64,000 bases of DNA, taken from positions 124,001-188,000 of the forward strand of contig JABUFB010000012.1 in NCBI GenBank assembly GCA_013314775.1, given 5' to 3'. The notes under the pieces were generated by a model. That model saw only the letters and a list, made by a program, of their open reading frames with translations. It was not told the DNA's origin and did not search any database. Positions 42,883 to 52,232 of the stretch are shown one piece after another. The DNA is from Armatimonadota bacterium. Its GTDB lineage: Bacteria > Armatimonadota > Zipacnadia > Zipacnadales > JABUFB01. The position numbers and the translations under genes were made by a program. Within the stretch, counting starts at the first letter, position 1; the number at the start of each line of letters is the position of its first letter.

Positions 42883-45465
42883 GTGGTTGCCGAGGCCAAA
42901 GTCGGCATCATGTTCCTGATAGTCATCCTGCTCGCGGTGGGAACCGGCGTGTATCTCACGGGGCGTCTAGGGTACCTGTCAGGCCAGCAGCTCAGCATTC
43001 ACTTCGCGAATGTTGAGGGGCTTTCCAAGGGCGCGAAAGTCCTCTTGATGGGCATGGAAGTCGGCCGCGTGCTGGATATCCGGATGGCTACTCCCCAGGA
43101 GTTGCGAGAGTTCCCGGAGAAGCCCATCGTGGTCCATGTGTCCATCGACAGGGATGTCAATCTCAAGACCAGCGACCGGTTCGTTATCACCCAGTCCGGC
43201 CTGCTGGGAGACACCAGCATTGCGGTCAGGCGCCTGACTCAGGAACAATTGGAGGCGGAAGCCGCCCTCTCCGGCGAACCGCTGGAGAAGCCGCGCCCAA
43301 TCCCTCCGGGACACCACGTCGCCGGCGTGAAAGCCGTGGGTATCACCGAGCTGGGCGATGATGCCCACGTCTTGCTGGCGCAGGTAAAATCGGCGATCGC
43401 CGATTTCCAGGAAGTCTACACGAGCCCGGAGATCCGCGAGCAGTTGCCGCTTATCCTGGCAAATGTCGAGCGCGCCACTGCCAACGCCATGGATTTCTCC
43501 AGAGCGCTGGCGCGGATCTCGATGCAAAATGAAGGGCGAATTGGCGAGATAGCCACCCAGATCGCGTCCGCGGCGCGGGAACTTGACCTGAGCGCCCAGC
43601 GAGTGCGTCAAATGATCCTCCACAGCGCGCCCAATATCGAGCGCAGCACCGGACGGATCGCCCAGATGATCGAGGGCAGCGCGGGAAGCGTTGAAGCGAC
43701 CGCGAGGTACATGGAGCGCACGGGAGGGCTGGTTGTCGCCAGCGCTGAGGACATCCGCAAGGTCACCGGACGCGCGGCGCAACTGGTGGACACCAGCGCC
43801 GACGACCTGGAGCAGACCATCGGCTCCGTGCGGAAGGCATCGGACCTGGTGCTGTCAACCGCCGAGAATGTGGATGCAACCACGCGCGAGGCCAGGCAGT
43901 CGCTGGGCCGGATGACCACTCGCCTGGATGAGATGGTGCAGAACACCGCGGCCAACATTGAAAAGACCGCGGCGACCGTCGAGGAGACCTCTCGGCTCTC
44001 GGCCGAAGAATTCCGGCGCTTCCTGGCCAAGTCCTCCAGCAACCTCGAGGCCGCCGCAGCGCAGGTCGAGAAGGCCACGCGAGAAATGGCGGCCCTCGTG
44101 GAGACCAGCGGCGCTGATATCGGCAGGTCCACGAAGCGCATCGCGGCCTTGGTGGAGAAGAGCGCGGGAGATGTGGAGACCGCCAGCGCCAACCTCGCCG
44201 GGATGTCCTCGCGCGTGCATGAAGATGTTGTGGCGATGACTGCCCGGGCCCGCGCGATGATGGAAACCAGCGCGGCGGATGTCGAGAAAACAAGCTCGGA
44301 CATCGCCGCCACGGCGAGTAAGCTGCGGGCGGACATGGAAGCGGTCACCGGCCGGGCGCGAACCATGGTTGAGACGTCGGCGACCAATATCGAGAAGACC
44401 ACCGGGCGTATCGCTGAGCTTGCCGAAAAAAGCAGTGCGGATATTGAGTTCACCACCCGGCGCATCCACGATCTCGTGGCGATGTCACCGATACCCGGCG
44501 ATCTGGCCGCCGCCAGCGGTCACATCCGCCGGTCGGCTGCGAACGTGGAGACGGTCACGAACGAACTGGTGTCCGCTCTCGGCGACCCGGAAGTGGATGG
44601 CAGCATCCGCAAAGCGCTGTCCAATCTGTCCCGGGCCAGCGATCACATTCTGGGCGTGACCCAGGAAGCCGAAGCGCTCCTGCGAGACGGCCGAAGGAAT
44701 GTGAACGATGAGCAGATGTGGGCCAACGTGCGGCAGGCCATCCAGCGGCTGAACCAGTCGGCAGAGGACCTTGAGGCGATTACCGAGCACGGGCGCAAGA
44801 TACTCACTGACCCGGCCGTCACCGAGGATATCACCGCGACCGTATCGAACGCTCGAAAGTTGACGGAGCGCGGCGCTGCGGTGGCTGAGAAAGCCGAGGA
44901 GACCCTCACGCGGATTGACGATACGGTGGCCGGGGTCAAGGACATTTCGCGCAGGTTGAGCCCGAGCTACAGCGAAGCATACACAGGCCTGGAAGCCATC
45001 GAGGACTTTGGCCTGCGCGCCGATCTCGTGGGCGACTTCTATTTCGGCGACAAGAGCGATCTGTTCTGGCGTCTGGGAATCCGTGACCTGGGTGATTCGG
45101 AGACCTTCATCCTGCAGCGCGGCATGCACACCGGCTCCGGCGGAACTTTCCGCGCCGGCCTGTTTGCCAATGAGCTTGGTGTGGGTTATGACTACCAGCT
45201 CAGCGACCGGTTCCGGCTGGAACTGGATGCCTGGGACCCGGATGACCCGCGCCTGGACGCCCGGGGACTGTGGCGCCTGAGCGACTGCTGGGACCTGACG
45301 CTGGGCGCCAGCGAAGTCTTCGCCGGAACCGAACCGTTCATCGGTCTCAGGCGCAGCGCAAACCTGGGTGGGACGCCGCCTGCGGCGAGGCAGCGGTGCC
45401 TTCCGAGAAAGCCCGGCCTTCAGCGGGCACAGCCGACGGAACGTGACGGCGCCGCGAAACGCTGA
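42883..45465 (+). CDS. MlaD-like MCE protein with long helical repeat and C-terminal beta domain
   Basis: The roughly 860-residue protein has an N-terminal anchor (EAKVGIMFLIVILLAVGTG) and one MCE domain (about 34-115, GQQLSIHFANVEGLSKGAKVLLMGMEVGRV). A very long helical region with repeats of the type SA.DIEKTTGRIA.LVE follows (about 240-535), then another helical stretch. It ends in a beta-strand-rich segment with alternating hydrophobic residues (about 705-830; DLVGDFYFGDKSDLFWRLG, GYDYQLSDRFRLELDAWD). E. coli MlaD is only 183 residues. The layout suggests a tube or needle reaching towards the outer membrane. Start GTG 42883 fits the anchor; GTG 42835 is an alternative. Confidence 0.88.
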   Translation: MVAEAKVGIMFLIVILLAVGTGVYLTGRLGYLSGQQLSIHFANVEGLSKGAKVLLMGMEVGRVLDIRMATPQELREFPEKPIVVHVSIDRDVNLKTSDRFVITQSGLLGDTSIAVRRLTQEQLEAEAALSGEPLEKPRPIPPGHHVAGVKAVGITELGDDAHVLLAQVKSAIADFQEVYTSPEIREQLPLILANVERATANAMDFSRALARISMQNEGRIGEIATQIASAARELDLSAQRVRQMILHSAPNIERSTGRIAQMIEGSAGSVEATARYMERTGGLVVASAEDIRKVTGRAAQLVDTSADDLEQTIGSVRKASDLVLSTAENVDATTREARQSLGRMTTRLDEMVQNTAANIEKTAATVEETSRLSAEEFRRFLAKSSSNLEAAAAQVEKATREMAALVETSGADIGRSTKRIAALVEKSAGDVETASANLAGMSSRVHEDVVAMTARARAMMETSAADVEKTSSDIAATASKLRADMEAVTGRARTMVETSATNIEKTTGRIAELAEKSSADIEFTTRRIHDLVAMSPIPGDLAAASGHIRRSAANVETVTNELVSALGDPEVDGSIRKALSNLSRASDHILGVTQEAEALLRDGRRNVNDEQMWANVRQAIQRLNQSAEDLEAITEHGRKILTDPAVTEDITATVSNARKLTERGAAVAEKAEETLTRIDDTVAGVKDISRRLSPSYSEAYTGLEAIEDFGLRADLVGDFYFGDKSDLFWRLGIRDLGDSETFILQRGMHTGSGGTFRAGLFANELGVGYDYQLSDRFRLELDAWDPDDPRLDARGLWRLSDCWDLTLGASEVFAGTEPFIGLRRSANLGGTPPAARQRCLPRKPGLQRAQPTERDGAAKR

Positions 45466-45589
45466 GTGAACCTGGAATACTGCAGGACCGCTACAGACAT
45501 AACGCAGAACCCCCACCCCGTGCGCGGGTTGATTGGAGCAGCCCGGAACAGGCCGGGCCATTCGGACTGGATAGTCAGGAGGACATACA

Positions 45590-46171
45590 ATGCAGGTTAT
45601 TCTGATGGACGACGTGGAACGCGTGGGCCACGAGGGTGACGTGATCGAAGTGGCCGACGGGTACGCGCGCAACTTCCTGCTCCCCAAGAAGCTTGCGGTC
45701 GAGGCAACAAAGGGCGCGCTCAAGGATCTTGAGAGGCGCCGCAAGGCTATCGAGGGCCGGGAGGCCCAGAAGGCGGCCAAGGCCCAGGCCATCGCCGACG
45801 AACTCGCAACCAAACGTGTGGTCGTCAAGGCTCGGGCGGGTGAAGGACAGCGCATCCACGGTCAGGTCACCCCCGCGATGATCGCCGAAGCCGCGGCCGA
45901 GCAGATTGGCGCAGAGATTGACCGCCGCGACATCGACATCGCCGAACCGATCCGCGAGCTGGGCGACTATCTCATCAGCGTGCGCGTGTACAAGACCGTG
46001 GCGGCCCAGCTTCCGGTCAGCGTTGTGCGCGAGAAGTCGGATGAGCACGAGGAAGAAGCCGTTGTTGCTGCTGAAGTCGCCGAAGAAGAGACCCCGGCAG
46101 AAGACGAAGCCACCGATGAAGCCACCGACGAATCCCAGGATGCCGAAGTAGAAGAGGCGCCGGAAGAGTAA
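45590..46171 (+). CDS. rplI: 50S ribosomal protein L9 with acidic C-terminal extension
   Basis: The 193-residue protein begins with the L9 N-domain (MQVILMDDVERVGHEGDVIEVADGYARNFLLPKKLA), followed by the long connecting helix and the C-domain (VRVYKTVAAQLPVSVV). L9 is usually about 150 residues; here about 43 extra residues follow, almost all Glu, Asp, Ala and Thr (HEEEAVVAAEVAEEETPAEDEATDEATD). ATG 45590 has AGGAGG upstream. A small hairpin (45541-45558) lies in the leader. The gene precedes dnaB, a common bacterial order. Confidence 0.96.
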   Translation: MQVILMDDVERVGHEGDVIEVADGYARNFLLPKKLAVEATKGALKDLERRRKAIEGREAQKAAKAQAIADELATKRVVVKARAGEGQRIHGQVTPAMIAEAAAEQIGAEIDRRDIDIAEPIRELGDYLISVRVYKTVAAQLPVSVVREKSDEHEEEAVVAAEVAEEETPAEDEATDEATDESQDAEVEEAPEE

Positions 46172-46219
46172 CAGGCGACGCGTTCCGCGCGCGAACAAGT
46201 GAGTTGAGCCGTCAAAGGA

Positions 46220-46250
46220 CTGGGGTCCGGACAGTCTGTCCGGGCCTCAG
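46220..46250 (+). terminator. Strong hairpin between rplI and dnaB
   Basis: A 14-bp stem (CTGGGGTCCGGACA with TGTCCGGGCCTCAG, GTC loop, including wobble pairs) is followed after about 10 nt by TCTTTCTC. It may terminate or attenuate read-through from rplI into dnaB. Confidence 0.6.
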
Positions 46251-46285
46251 TCGGGCGCGTCTTTCTCGCGGAAATTGACTGGTCC

Positions 46286-47734
46286 TTGAGGTCGATTCCC
46301 TTGGCCGTTGATGCATCATCTCGGAATGCGGACGTGCCCCCCGACCGCCTGCCGCCGCAGGACCTGGAGGCGGAACAGGCGTGCCTGGGTGCGATGCTCA
46401 TCGAGGCCGGCGCCACCGCGCGAGCGATGAGCATCGTCAAGGAAGAAGACTTCTACCGAGATGCCCACCGCATTATCTTTCGCGCGATGCTCGAGGTGCA
46501 TAACCGCACCGAGCCCGTTGACATCGTGACCGTGGCCGCTGAACTGCGCCGCCAGGGCAAACTGGAGCAGGTCGGCGGCGGCGAGTATCTCACCGCGCTC
46601 ATCAATCAGGTTCCCACCTCCGCTCACGTCGGCCGCTACGCTACCATCGTGGCGGAGAAGTCGGTCCTGCGCCAGCTCATCGCGGCCGGCAGCAAGATAC
46701 AGGGGCTGGGCTACGCCAACCCCCAGGATATCGGCGAGGTGCTGGACCAGGCTGAACAGAGTATCTTCGAGATTGCCCAGCGGCGCACCGGCGGCGATTT
46801 CGTGCACATCGGCCCGGCGGTGCTGGACACCTTCGAGAAGCTGGACCAGAAATTCAACAACCCCGGATTCATCAGCGGCGTGCCCACCGGCCTCGTGGAC
46901 TTCGACGAACAGACATCCGGCTTGCAGCCCGGCGATCTCATCATCGTGGCCGGCCGTCCTTCCATGGGCAAGACGTCGCTGGCTATCGCCAATTTCGCCC
47001 TCCACGCCGCCGTTCAGGGCAATGTGGGTGTGGGCATTTTCAGCCTTGAGATGTCCAAGAGCCAGCTTGCTGAGATGCTCCTGTGCGCCCAGGCGCGGGT
47101 CAACTCGTGGGCACTGCGGCGGGGGATCGCCACCCAGGAGGACTGGAACGCCATCGGCAATGCCCTGGGGTTTCTGCCCAATGCGCCCATATACATCGAC
47201 GATACCCCGGGCATTCCGGTGCTCGAATTGCGCTCCAAAGCACGGCGGCTCAAAGCCACCTACGATGTCGGCCTCATCGTTGTGGACTACTTGCAGCTCG
47301 CGAGTATGAGTCAGTACGCCGAGAGCCGCTACCAGGAAGTCTCAGCTATCGCTCGGTCACTCAAGAGCCTGGCCAGGGAACTCAATGTACCTGTGGTGGC
47401 GCTGTCCCAGTTGAGCCGTCTCGTTGAGCGCCGCGAGGACAAGCGTCCAATCCTGTCTGACCTCGCGGAAAGCGGCGCGATCGAGGCCGAAGCCGACCTT
47501 GTGTGCTTCCTGTACCGGCCTGACTACTACAAGCGAAAGGCCGAAATGGAGAACTCGGAAGATCAGGCGACCGTTGCCGAAGCCCGCAGGCGCCTGGATG
47601 AGCCGGGCGAAGCGGAGATTATCATCGCCAAACACCGCAATGGCCCCATCGGCACGGTCAACGTGCTGTTCAACCCCAAGTTCCGCGTCTTCGACAACCT
47701 GATCACGTCTCGGGATGGTGCCAGCCCAGTATGA
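46286..47734 (+). CDS. dnaB: Replicative DNA helicase DnaB
   Basis: The roughly 482-residue protein has the DnaB N-domain (PPQDLEAEQACLGAMLIE, VDIVTVAAELRRQGKLEQVGGGEYL) and C-terminal RecA-like helicase domain. That domain has PTGLVDFDEQTSGLQPGDLIIVAGRPSMGKTS (Walker A), IFSLEMSKSQL, LIVVDYLQLAS (Walker B) and DLAESGAIEAEADLVCFLYRP. No intein is inserted. It unwinds DNA at the replication fork. The start is uncertain: TTG 46286 is given, but TTG 46301 has a better spaced GAGG. The stop overlaps the purD start by 4 nt (ATGA). Confidence 0.96.
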   Translation: MRSIPLAVDASSRNADVPPDRLPPQDLEAEQACLGAMLIEAGATARAMSIVKEEDFYRDAHRIIFRAMLEVHNRTEPVDIVTVAAELRRQGKLEQVGGGEYLTALINQVPTSAHVGRYATIVAEKSVLRQLIAAGSKIQGLGYANPQDIGEVLDQAEQSIFEIAQRRTGGDFVHIGPAVLDTFEKLDQKFNNPGFISGVPTGLVDFDEQTSGLQPGDLIIVAGRPSMGKTSLAIANFALHAAVQGNVGVGIFSLEMSKSQLAEMLLCAQARVNSWALRRGIATQEDWNAIGNALGFLPNAPIYIDDTPGIPVLELRSKARRLKATYDVGLIVVDYLQLASMSQYAESRYQEVSAIARSLKSLARELNVPVVALSQLSRLVERREDKRPILSDLAESGAIEAEADLVCFLYRPDYYKRKAEMENSEDQATVAEARRRLDEPGEAEIIIAKHRNGPIGTVNVLFNPKFRVFDNLITSRDGASPV

Positions 47735-48999
47735 AGGTCCTCCTCATCGGCTCCGGTGGCCGCGAACACGCCATCGCCTGGAAACTCAGCCGCAGCGACA
47801 GCGTCCGCGAAATCGTCTGCGCTCCGGGAAACGCGGGCATCGGCAGTGTGGCCCGGTGCGTTCCGGCGGACGTCGAGGATGTGCCGGGGCTGGTGGAGCT
47901 CACGCGGCAGGAGAAGCCCGACCTCGTCGTCATCGGGCCTGAGCGCCCGCTGATCCTGGGTGTGGTGGACGAGCTGCGGGATCTTGGCGTTCCGGTGTAC
48001 GGACCCACGAAGGCAGCCGCGAGGCTCGAAGGCAGTAAAGCCTTCACCGACGAGATCCTGGCGCGGCACGGCATCTCGAAGAAGCAGTTCAGAGTGTTCG
48101 ACGAGCCGGGCCCGGCGAAAGACTATATCGCTGACCGTGGCGCACCCATCGTGGTCAAAGCCGACGGCGACGCCTTCGGCAAGGGCGTCAAAGTGGCCGG
48201 CACCGTGGAAGAGGCCTGGGAATTTGTGGACCGCTGCATGGTCGACGCTGAGTTCGGGCCTGCCGGCAAACGCCTTGTCATCGAAGAGTGCCTGACGGGG
48301 CAGGAGTGCTCGATCCTTGCGTTCACCGACGGCGAGACCGTGGCGCCCATGGTGCCCTCACAGGATCACAAGCGCATCGGCGAGGGTGACACCGGGGACA
48401 ATACTGGCGGTATGGGCTGCTACTCCCCGGTCCCGGTGGCCGACGACGCTCTGGTCGCGCAGTGCGTGGAGCAATTTCTGAGGCCCACGGTGCGGGCAAT
48501 GGCGGAAGAGGGCACGCCGTACTCCGGGACCCTCTACGGCGGTATCATCTTGCCCGACACGGGGCCGGAGATCCTCGAGTACAACGTGCGTTTCGGTGAC
48601 CCGGAAACCCAGGTGATACTCCCGCGCCTCAAGAGCGATCTTGGAGAAGTGCTACTTGCCACGGCCGAGGGAAGGCTTTCGCGGGTCGAAGTGGAATGGT
48701 CTGACGAGACCTGCGTCTGCGTGGTCATCGCCTCGGGCGGCTACCCGGGGAAGTACGAGAAGGGCAAAGTAATCCAGGGCATCGAGCGGGCCGAAGAGGA
48801 CGACCGGGTCATGGTCTTCCACGCGGGCACGGCTCTCTCGGACGGCAAGATCGTCAGCGCCGGCGGCCGGGTACTAGGAGTGACCGCCTTGGGCGACGGC
48901 TACAGGGATGCGCTGGACCGCTGCTACGCGGCGGTCGAGAAGATCCACTTCGACGGTATGTACTATCGCAGAGACATCGGCTGGCGGGCACTGGCGTAG
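47731..48999 (+). CDS. purD: Phosphoribosylamine-glycine ligase
   Basis: The 422-residue ATP-grasp enzyme opens MKVLLIGSGGREHAIAWKL, the PurD signature, and continues with VVIGPERPLILGVVDEL, the ATP-grasp region APIVVKADGDAFGKGV, and EYNVRFGDPETQVILPRL. It joins glycine to phosphoribosylamine, the second step of purine synthesis. It is translationally coupled to dnaB (ATGA) and precedes purE, purF and purM, so much of the purine pathway is grouped here; purL, purQ and purS are absent from the window. Confidence 0.96.
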   Translation: MKVLLIGSGGREHAIAWKLSRSDSVREIVCAPGNAGIGSVARCVPADVEDVPGLVELTRQEKPDLVVIGPERPLILGVVDELRDLGVPVYGPTKAAARLEGSKAFTDEILARHGISKKQFRVFDEPGPAKDYIADRGAPIVVKADGDAFGKGVKVAGTVEEAWEFVDRCMVDAEFGPAGKRLVIEECLTGQECSILAFTDGETVAPMVPSQDHKRIGEGDTGDNTGGMGCYSPVPVADDALVAQCVEQFLRPTVRAMAEEGTPYSGTLYGGIILPDTGPEILEYNVRFGDPETQVILPRLKSDLGEVLLATAEGRLSRVEVEWSDETCVCVVIASGGYPGKYEKGKVIQGIERAEEDDRVMVFHAGTALSDGKIVSAGGRVLGVTALGDGYRDALDRCYAAVEKIHFDGMYYRRDIGWRALA

Positions 49000-49070
49000 G
49001 CTCGAGCGAGCCGAACCAGCAGCCGGAACATCACCTTACCCACCATACCTACTCTCGCGAGGGACAAACC

Positions 49071-49571
49071 ATGGGCAACGGGAAGGCTGTCGTCGGGATC
49101 GTTCTCGGAAGCGCATCGGATATGGCGCAGGTAGAATCCTGCGTCGAGGTGCTCAGGGAACTGGACATCGCCTACGAAATTACCGTGGCTTCGGCGCACC
49201 GGACGCCGGAGGAGGCCACCACCTTCGCACGCACCGCCAGGGAGCGCGGGCTGAAGGTCATCATCGCCGCTGCGGGATGGGCCGCACACCTGCCGGGAGT
49301 TCTCGCGGCGCATACCACTTTGCCCATCATCGGCCTGCCCATCGGAAGCTCGCCTCTTGGCGGCAAGGACGCTCTCTACGCTATGGTGCAGATGCCCCCC
49401 GGCGTCCCGGTGGCCACTGTGGGCATCGACACCGGGCGCAATGCGGGCATTCTCGCGGCACAGATCCTGGGTGTCGCGGATGACGCCGTTGCGGAGCGTC
49501 TGGCGAGAATGAAAGAAGATATGGCAGAGAAAGTCCGGCAGGCCGCGCGCAAGCTTGCCGCCGAGCAGTGA
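49071..49571 (+). CDS. purE: N5-carboxyaminoimidazole ribonucleotide mutase (class I PurE)
   Basis: The 166-residue protein has the PurE fold: VGIVLGSASDMAQVESCVEVL, ASAHRTPEEATTFARTA and IAAAGWAAHLPGVLAAHTTLPIIGLPI. The AHRTP and the GWAAHLPG loops form the active site. Length fits class I enzymes, which act on the N5-carboxy product of PurK; no purK is seen here. ATG 49071 has GAGGGA upstream. Confidence 0.95.
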   Translation: MGNGKAVVGIVLGSASDMAQVESCVEVLRELDIAYEITVASAHRTPEEATTFARTARERGLKVIIAAAGWAAHLPGVLAAHTTLPIIGLPIGSSPLGGKDALYAMVQMPPGVPVATVGIDTGRNAGILAAQILGVADDAVAERLARMKEDMAEKVRQAARKLAAEQ

Positions 49572-49630
49572 TCTACCGGGGTCCCGCGACCCGTCCACCG
49601 AACCTCATTATCTGGCGGAGCTGATTATCC

Positions 49631-51106
49631 ATGCAGACGGCACGACCCTGTGGCCAGGGCGCCTGCGGTACATCGGGTTGTAGGCTGTTGCCCGAGCGCA
49701 CCTGGCGAGACGCCTGTGGCGTGTTCGGTATCTGGGGGCCGGGGGAAGACGTGGCGCGGCGCACATACTTTGGCCTGTACGCCTTGCAGCATCGGGGGCA
49801 GGAGAGCGCCGGAATCGCCGTGGGCGATGGGGAGACCGTGCGCCTGCATGCGGACCTGGGCCTGGTGTCACAAGTCTTCGATGAGGAGATCATCGCCGGT
49901 CTGCGGGGACAGGTGGCGGTCGGCCATGTGCGTTACTCAACCACGGGCAGCAATGTTCCCGAGAACGTGCAGCCCATGGTCGGCGAGCACAGGTCTGGCA
50001 GGTTCGCCGTGGCCCATAACGGGAACCTCATCAACACAGTGGCTCTGCGCGACGAACTCAAGCGGCAGGGCCACGTTTTCAAGAGCACCAGCGACACCGC
50101 CGTCATTGCGAAACTGATCGAGACCAGCCCCGCCGACAGTGTTGAAGAGGCCGTTGCCGAGATCATGCCGCGCCTCAAAGGCGCTTATTCTCTGGCCTTG
50201 TGCACCGCCGACAGTCTCATCGCCGTGCGCGACCCCAACGGCGTCCGCCCTCTCTGCATTGGTCGTATGAACGGTTCGTGGGTCACCGCGTCGGAGACTT
50301 GCGCGCTGAGCGTTGTAGGCGCGAGTTTCGTGCGTGAAGTTCAGCCCGGCCAAATCGTGGTGCTCAACGGGTCTGGGCAGCGTGTCATCGAAGCCATGCA
50401 GCCCGACCGCAGCGCCTGCTGCATCTTCGAGTTCATCTACTTCGCCCGCCCTGACAGCCACATCTACGGGCGCAGCATTTACATGTCCCGCCTGCGCATG
50501 GGTGAACTGCTCGCCCAGCAGGCGCCGGTGGACGCGGACCTGGTCATCGGGATCCCCGAAAGCGCAATTCCCCACGCCATGGGTTACGCCAGCCAGTCCG
50601 GCATCCCCTACGGCGAGGGATTCATCAAGAACCGCTATATCCACCGGACCTTCATCATGCCCGACCAGCGCCTGCGGGAAGCCGGGGTGCGCATGAAGCT
50701 GTCTCCCTTGCCGGAGGCGGTGGCCGGTAAGCGCGTGGTTGTGGTAGACGACTCCATCGTCCGCGGCACCACCACAGGGCCGGAGATCGACCTTCTGCGC
50801 GAGGCAGGCGCGAAGGAAATTCACCTGCGCATCAGTTGTCCGCCCATCCGGTTCCCCTGTTTCTATGGCATCGACACATCCACTCGCAAGGAACTGATCG
50901 CGGCCCGGCTGGATGTCGACGAGATATGCCGGCACGTACGCGCCGACAGCCTCGCCTTCCTGGACATGGACAGTCTGGTGGAAGCTGTTGGCCTGCCGAA
51001 GATCAATTTCTGCACCGCCTGCTTCGATGAGACTTACCCTATCGAGATCCCGGCGGACCTGCAGATCACCAAGTACGACCTGGAAGCCGAGAAGACCCAG
51101 GTATGA
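49631..51106 (+). CDS. purF: Amidophosphoribosyltransferase, iron-sulfur type
   Basis: The 491-residue protein has a 28-residue propeptide before the catalytic cysteine (RDA-CGVFGIWG, Cys29), an N-terminal glutaminase domain (YALQHRGQESAGI, HNGNLINT) and a phosphoribosyltransferase domain with VVVVDDSIVRGTTTG. Cysteines in ACCIFEF, RFPCFYG and FCTACF match the B. subtilis-type [4Fe-4S] ligands, so this is the clustered, cleaved form rather than the E. coli type. It makes phosphoribosylamine, the first committed purine step. ATG 49631 has GGAG upstream. Confidence 0.96.
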   Translation: MQTARPCGQGACGTSGCRLLPERTWRDACGVFGIWGPGEDVARRTYFGLYALQHRGQESAGIAVGDGETVRLHADLGLVSQVFDEEIIAGLRGQVAVGHVRYSTTGSNVPENVQPMVGEHRSGRFAVAHNGNLINTVALRDELKRQGHVFKSTSDTAVIAKLIETSPADSVEEAVAEIMPRLKGAYSLALCTADSLIAVRDPNGVRPLCIGRMNGSWVTASETCALSVVGASFVREVQPGQIVVLNGSGQRVIEAMQPDRSACCIFEFIYFARPDSHIYGRSIYMSRLRMGELLAQQAPVDADLVIGIPESAIPHAMGYASQSGIPYGEGFIKNRYIHRTFIMPDQRLREAGVRMKLSPLPEAVAGKRVVVVDDSIVRGTTTGPEIDLLREAGAKEIHLRISCPPIRFPCFYGIDTSTRKELIAARLDVDEICRHVRADSLAFLDMDSLVEAVGLPKINFCTACFDETYPIEIPADLQITKYDLEAEKTQV

Positions 51107-51167
51107 CACCAGGGCCCGGGCGGCCGGTGACTGCTCGCCGCCTGTGAGGCATACGGGAGTGCGCCGG

Positions 51168-52202
51168 ATGGACCGCAAGGTGACCTATAAGGATGCCGGA
51201 GTGGATATCGAGGCCCAGGACAAGGCCGCGAGTCTGTTCGCCGACGCCGTGCGTGAAACCTACACCGACCAGGTGATCTGCGGGTTGTCGGATTTCGGCG
51301 GGATGATGGCTCTGGGCCGGGGCTACTCGGACCCGGTCCTGGTCGCAGGCACCGACAGCGTTGGCACAAAGCTGATGATAGCCTTCGCCATGGACAAGCA
51401 CGACACCATCGGCCAGGACTGCGTCGCCATGTGCGTGGATGACATCGTCTGTCAGGGCGCGCGGCCTCTGCTGTTTCTGGACTATGTTGGCAGCGGCGTG
51501 CGGGACCCTGAGCAGACGGCGGCCCTCGTCACCGGGGTCGCACGGGCCTGCAAGACGGTGGGCTGCGCGCTTCTCGGCGGCGAGATGGCCGAGCTTCCCG
51601 GGCTGTATAAGACCGGCGAGTATGACCTCGTGGGGTTCGCCGTGGGTGTGGTGGAACGCTCGGAGATCATCGACGGTTCCCAGGTGGCGTGTGGTGACGT
51701 GGTCTTGGGCCTCGCTTCGGACGGCCTGCACAGTAACGGATACTCGCTGGCGCGCAAGGTGCTTCTGGAGATCGGCGGCTACACCGTCGACACGCATCTT
51801 CCGGAACTCGGCTGCACTCTGGGCGAAGCCCTACTCACTCCCACGCGGCTCTACGCCCCGGCGATCATGGCGGCGCTGGATGCCGGGATTGTGCCCCATG
51901 CGCTGGCCCATATTACCGGCGGCGGCCTTCCGGACAACGTCGCCCGGTGCATTCCCAGCGGCTTGTGCGCGGTGATCGAGAAGGAGAGTTTCCCGCGAGC
52001 ACCCATATTCGACCTCATCCGCCGCATCGGCAATGTCGATGAGCCCGAGATGTACCGAACCTTCAATATGGGCATCGGGATGGTGGCCATCTGCGGTCCC
52101 GACAAGGCAGGTGCCATGCGCGCGGCGCTTGAGGCATGCGGAGAGACAGTCTACGAGATCGGCCGAATTGAGGGCGACTGCGAGAAGGTGCGGCTGGTCT
52201 GA
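51168..52202 (+). CDS. purM: Phosphoribosylformylglycinamidine cyclo-ligase
   Basis: The 344-residue protein matches PurM: VTYKDAGVDIEAQDK, LVAGTDSVGTKLMIAF, HDTIGQDCVAMCVDDIVCQGARPLLFLDY, LLGGEMAELPGLYKTGEYDLVGFAVGVV and AHITGGGLPDNVAR. It closes the imidazole ring to make AIR. ATG 51168 has GGGAG upstream; the longer frame overlaps purF and is rejected. It completes the purD-purE-purF-purM run. Confidence 0.96.
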   Translation: MDRKVTYKDAGVDIEAQDKAASLFADAVRETYTDQVICGLSDFGGMMALGRGYSDPVLVAGTDSVGTKLMIAFAMDKHDTIGQDCVAMCVDDIVCQGARPLLFLDYVGSGVRDPEQTAALVTGVARACKTVGCALLGGEMAELPGLYKTGEYDLVGFAVGVVERSEIIDGSQVACGDVVLGLASDGLHSNGYSLARKVLLEIGGYTVDTHLPELGCTLGEALLTPTRLYAPAIMAALDAGIVPHALAHITGGGLPDNVARCIPSGLCAVIEKESFPRAPIFDLIRRIGNVDEPEMYRTFNMGIGMVAICGPDKAGAMRAALEACGETVYEIGRIEGDCEKVRLV

Positions 52203-52232
52203 GAGGGCCCAAACGGCCCGGAGACCAACTCC

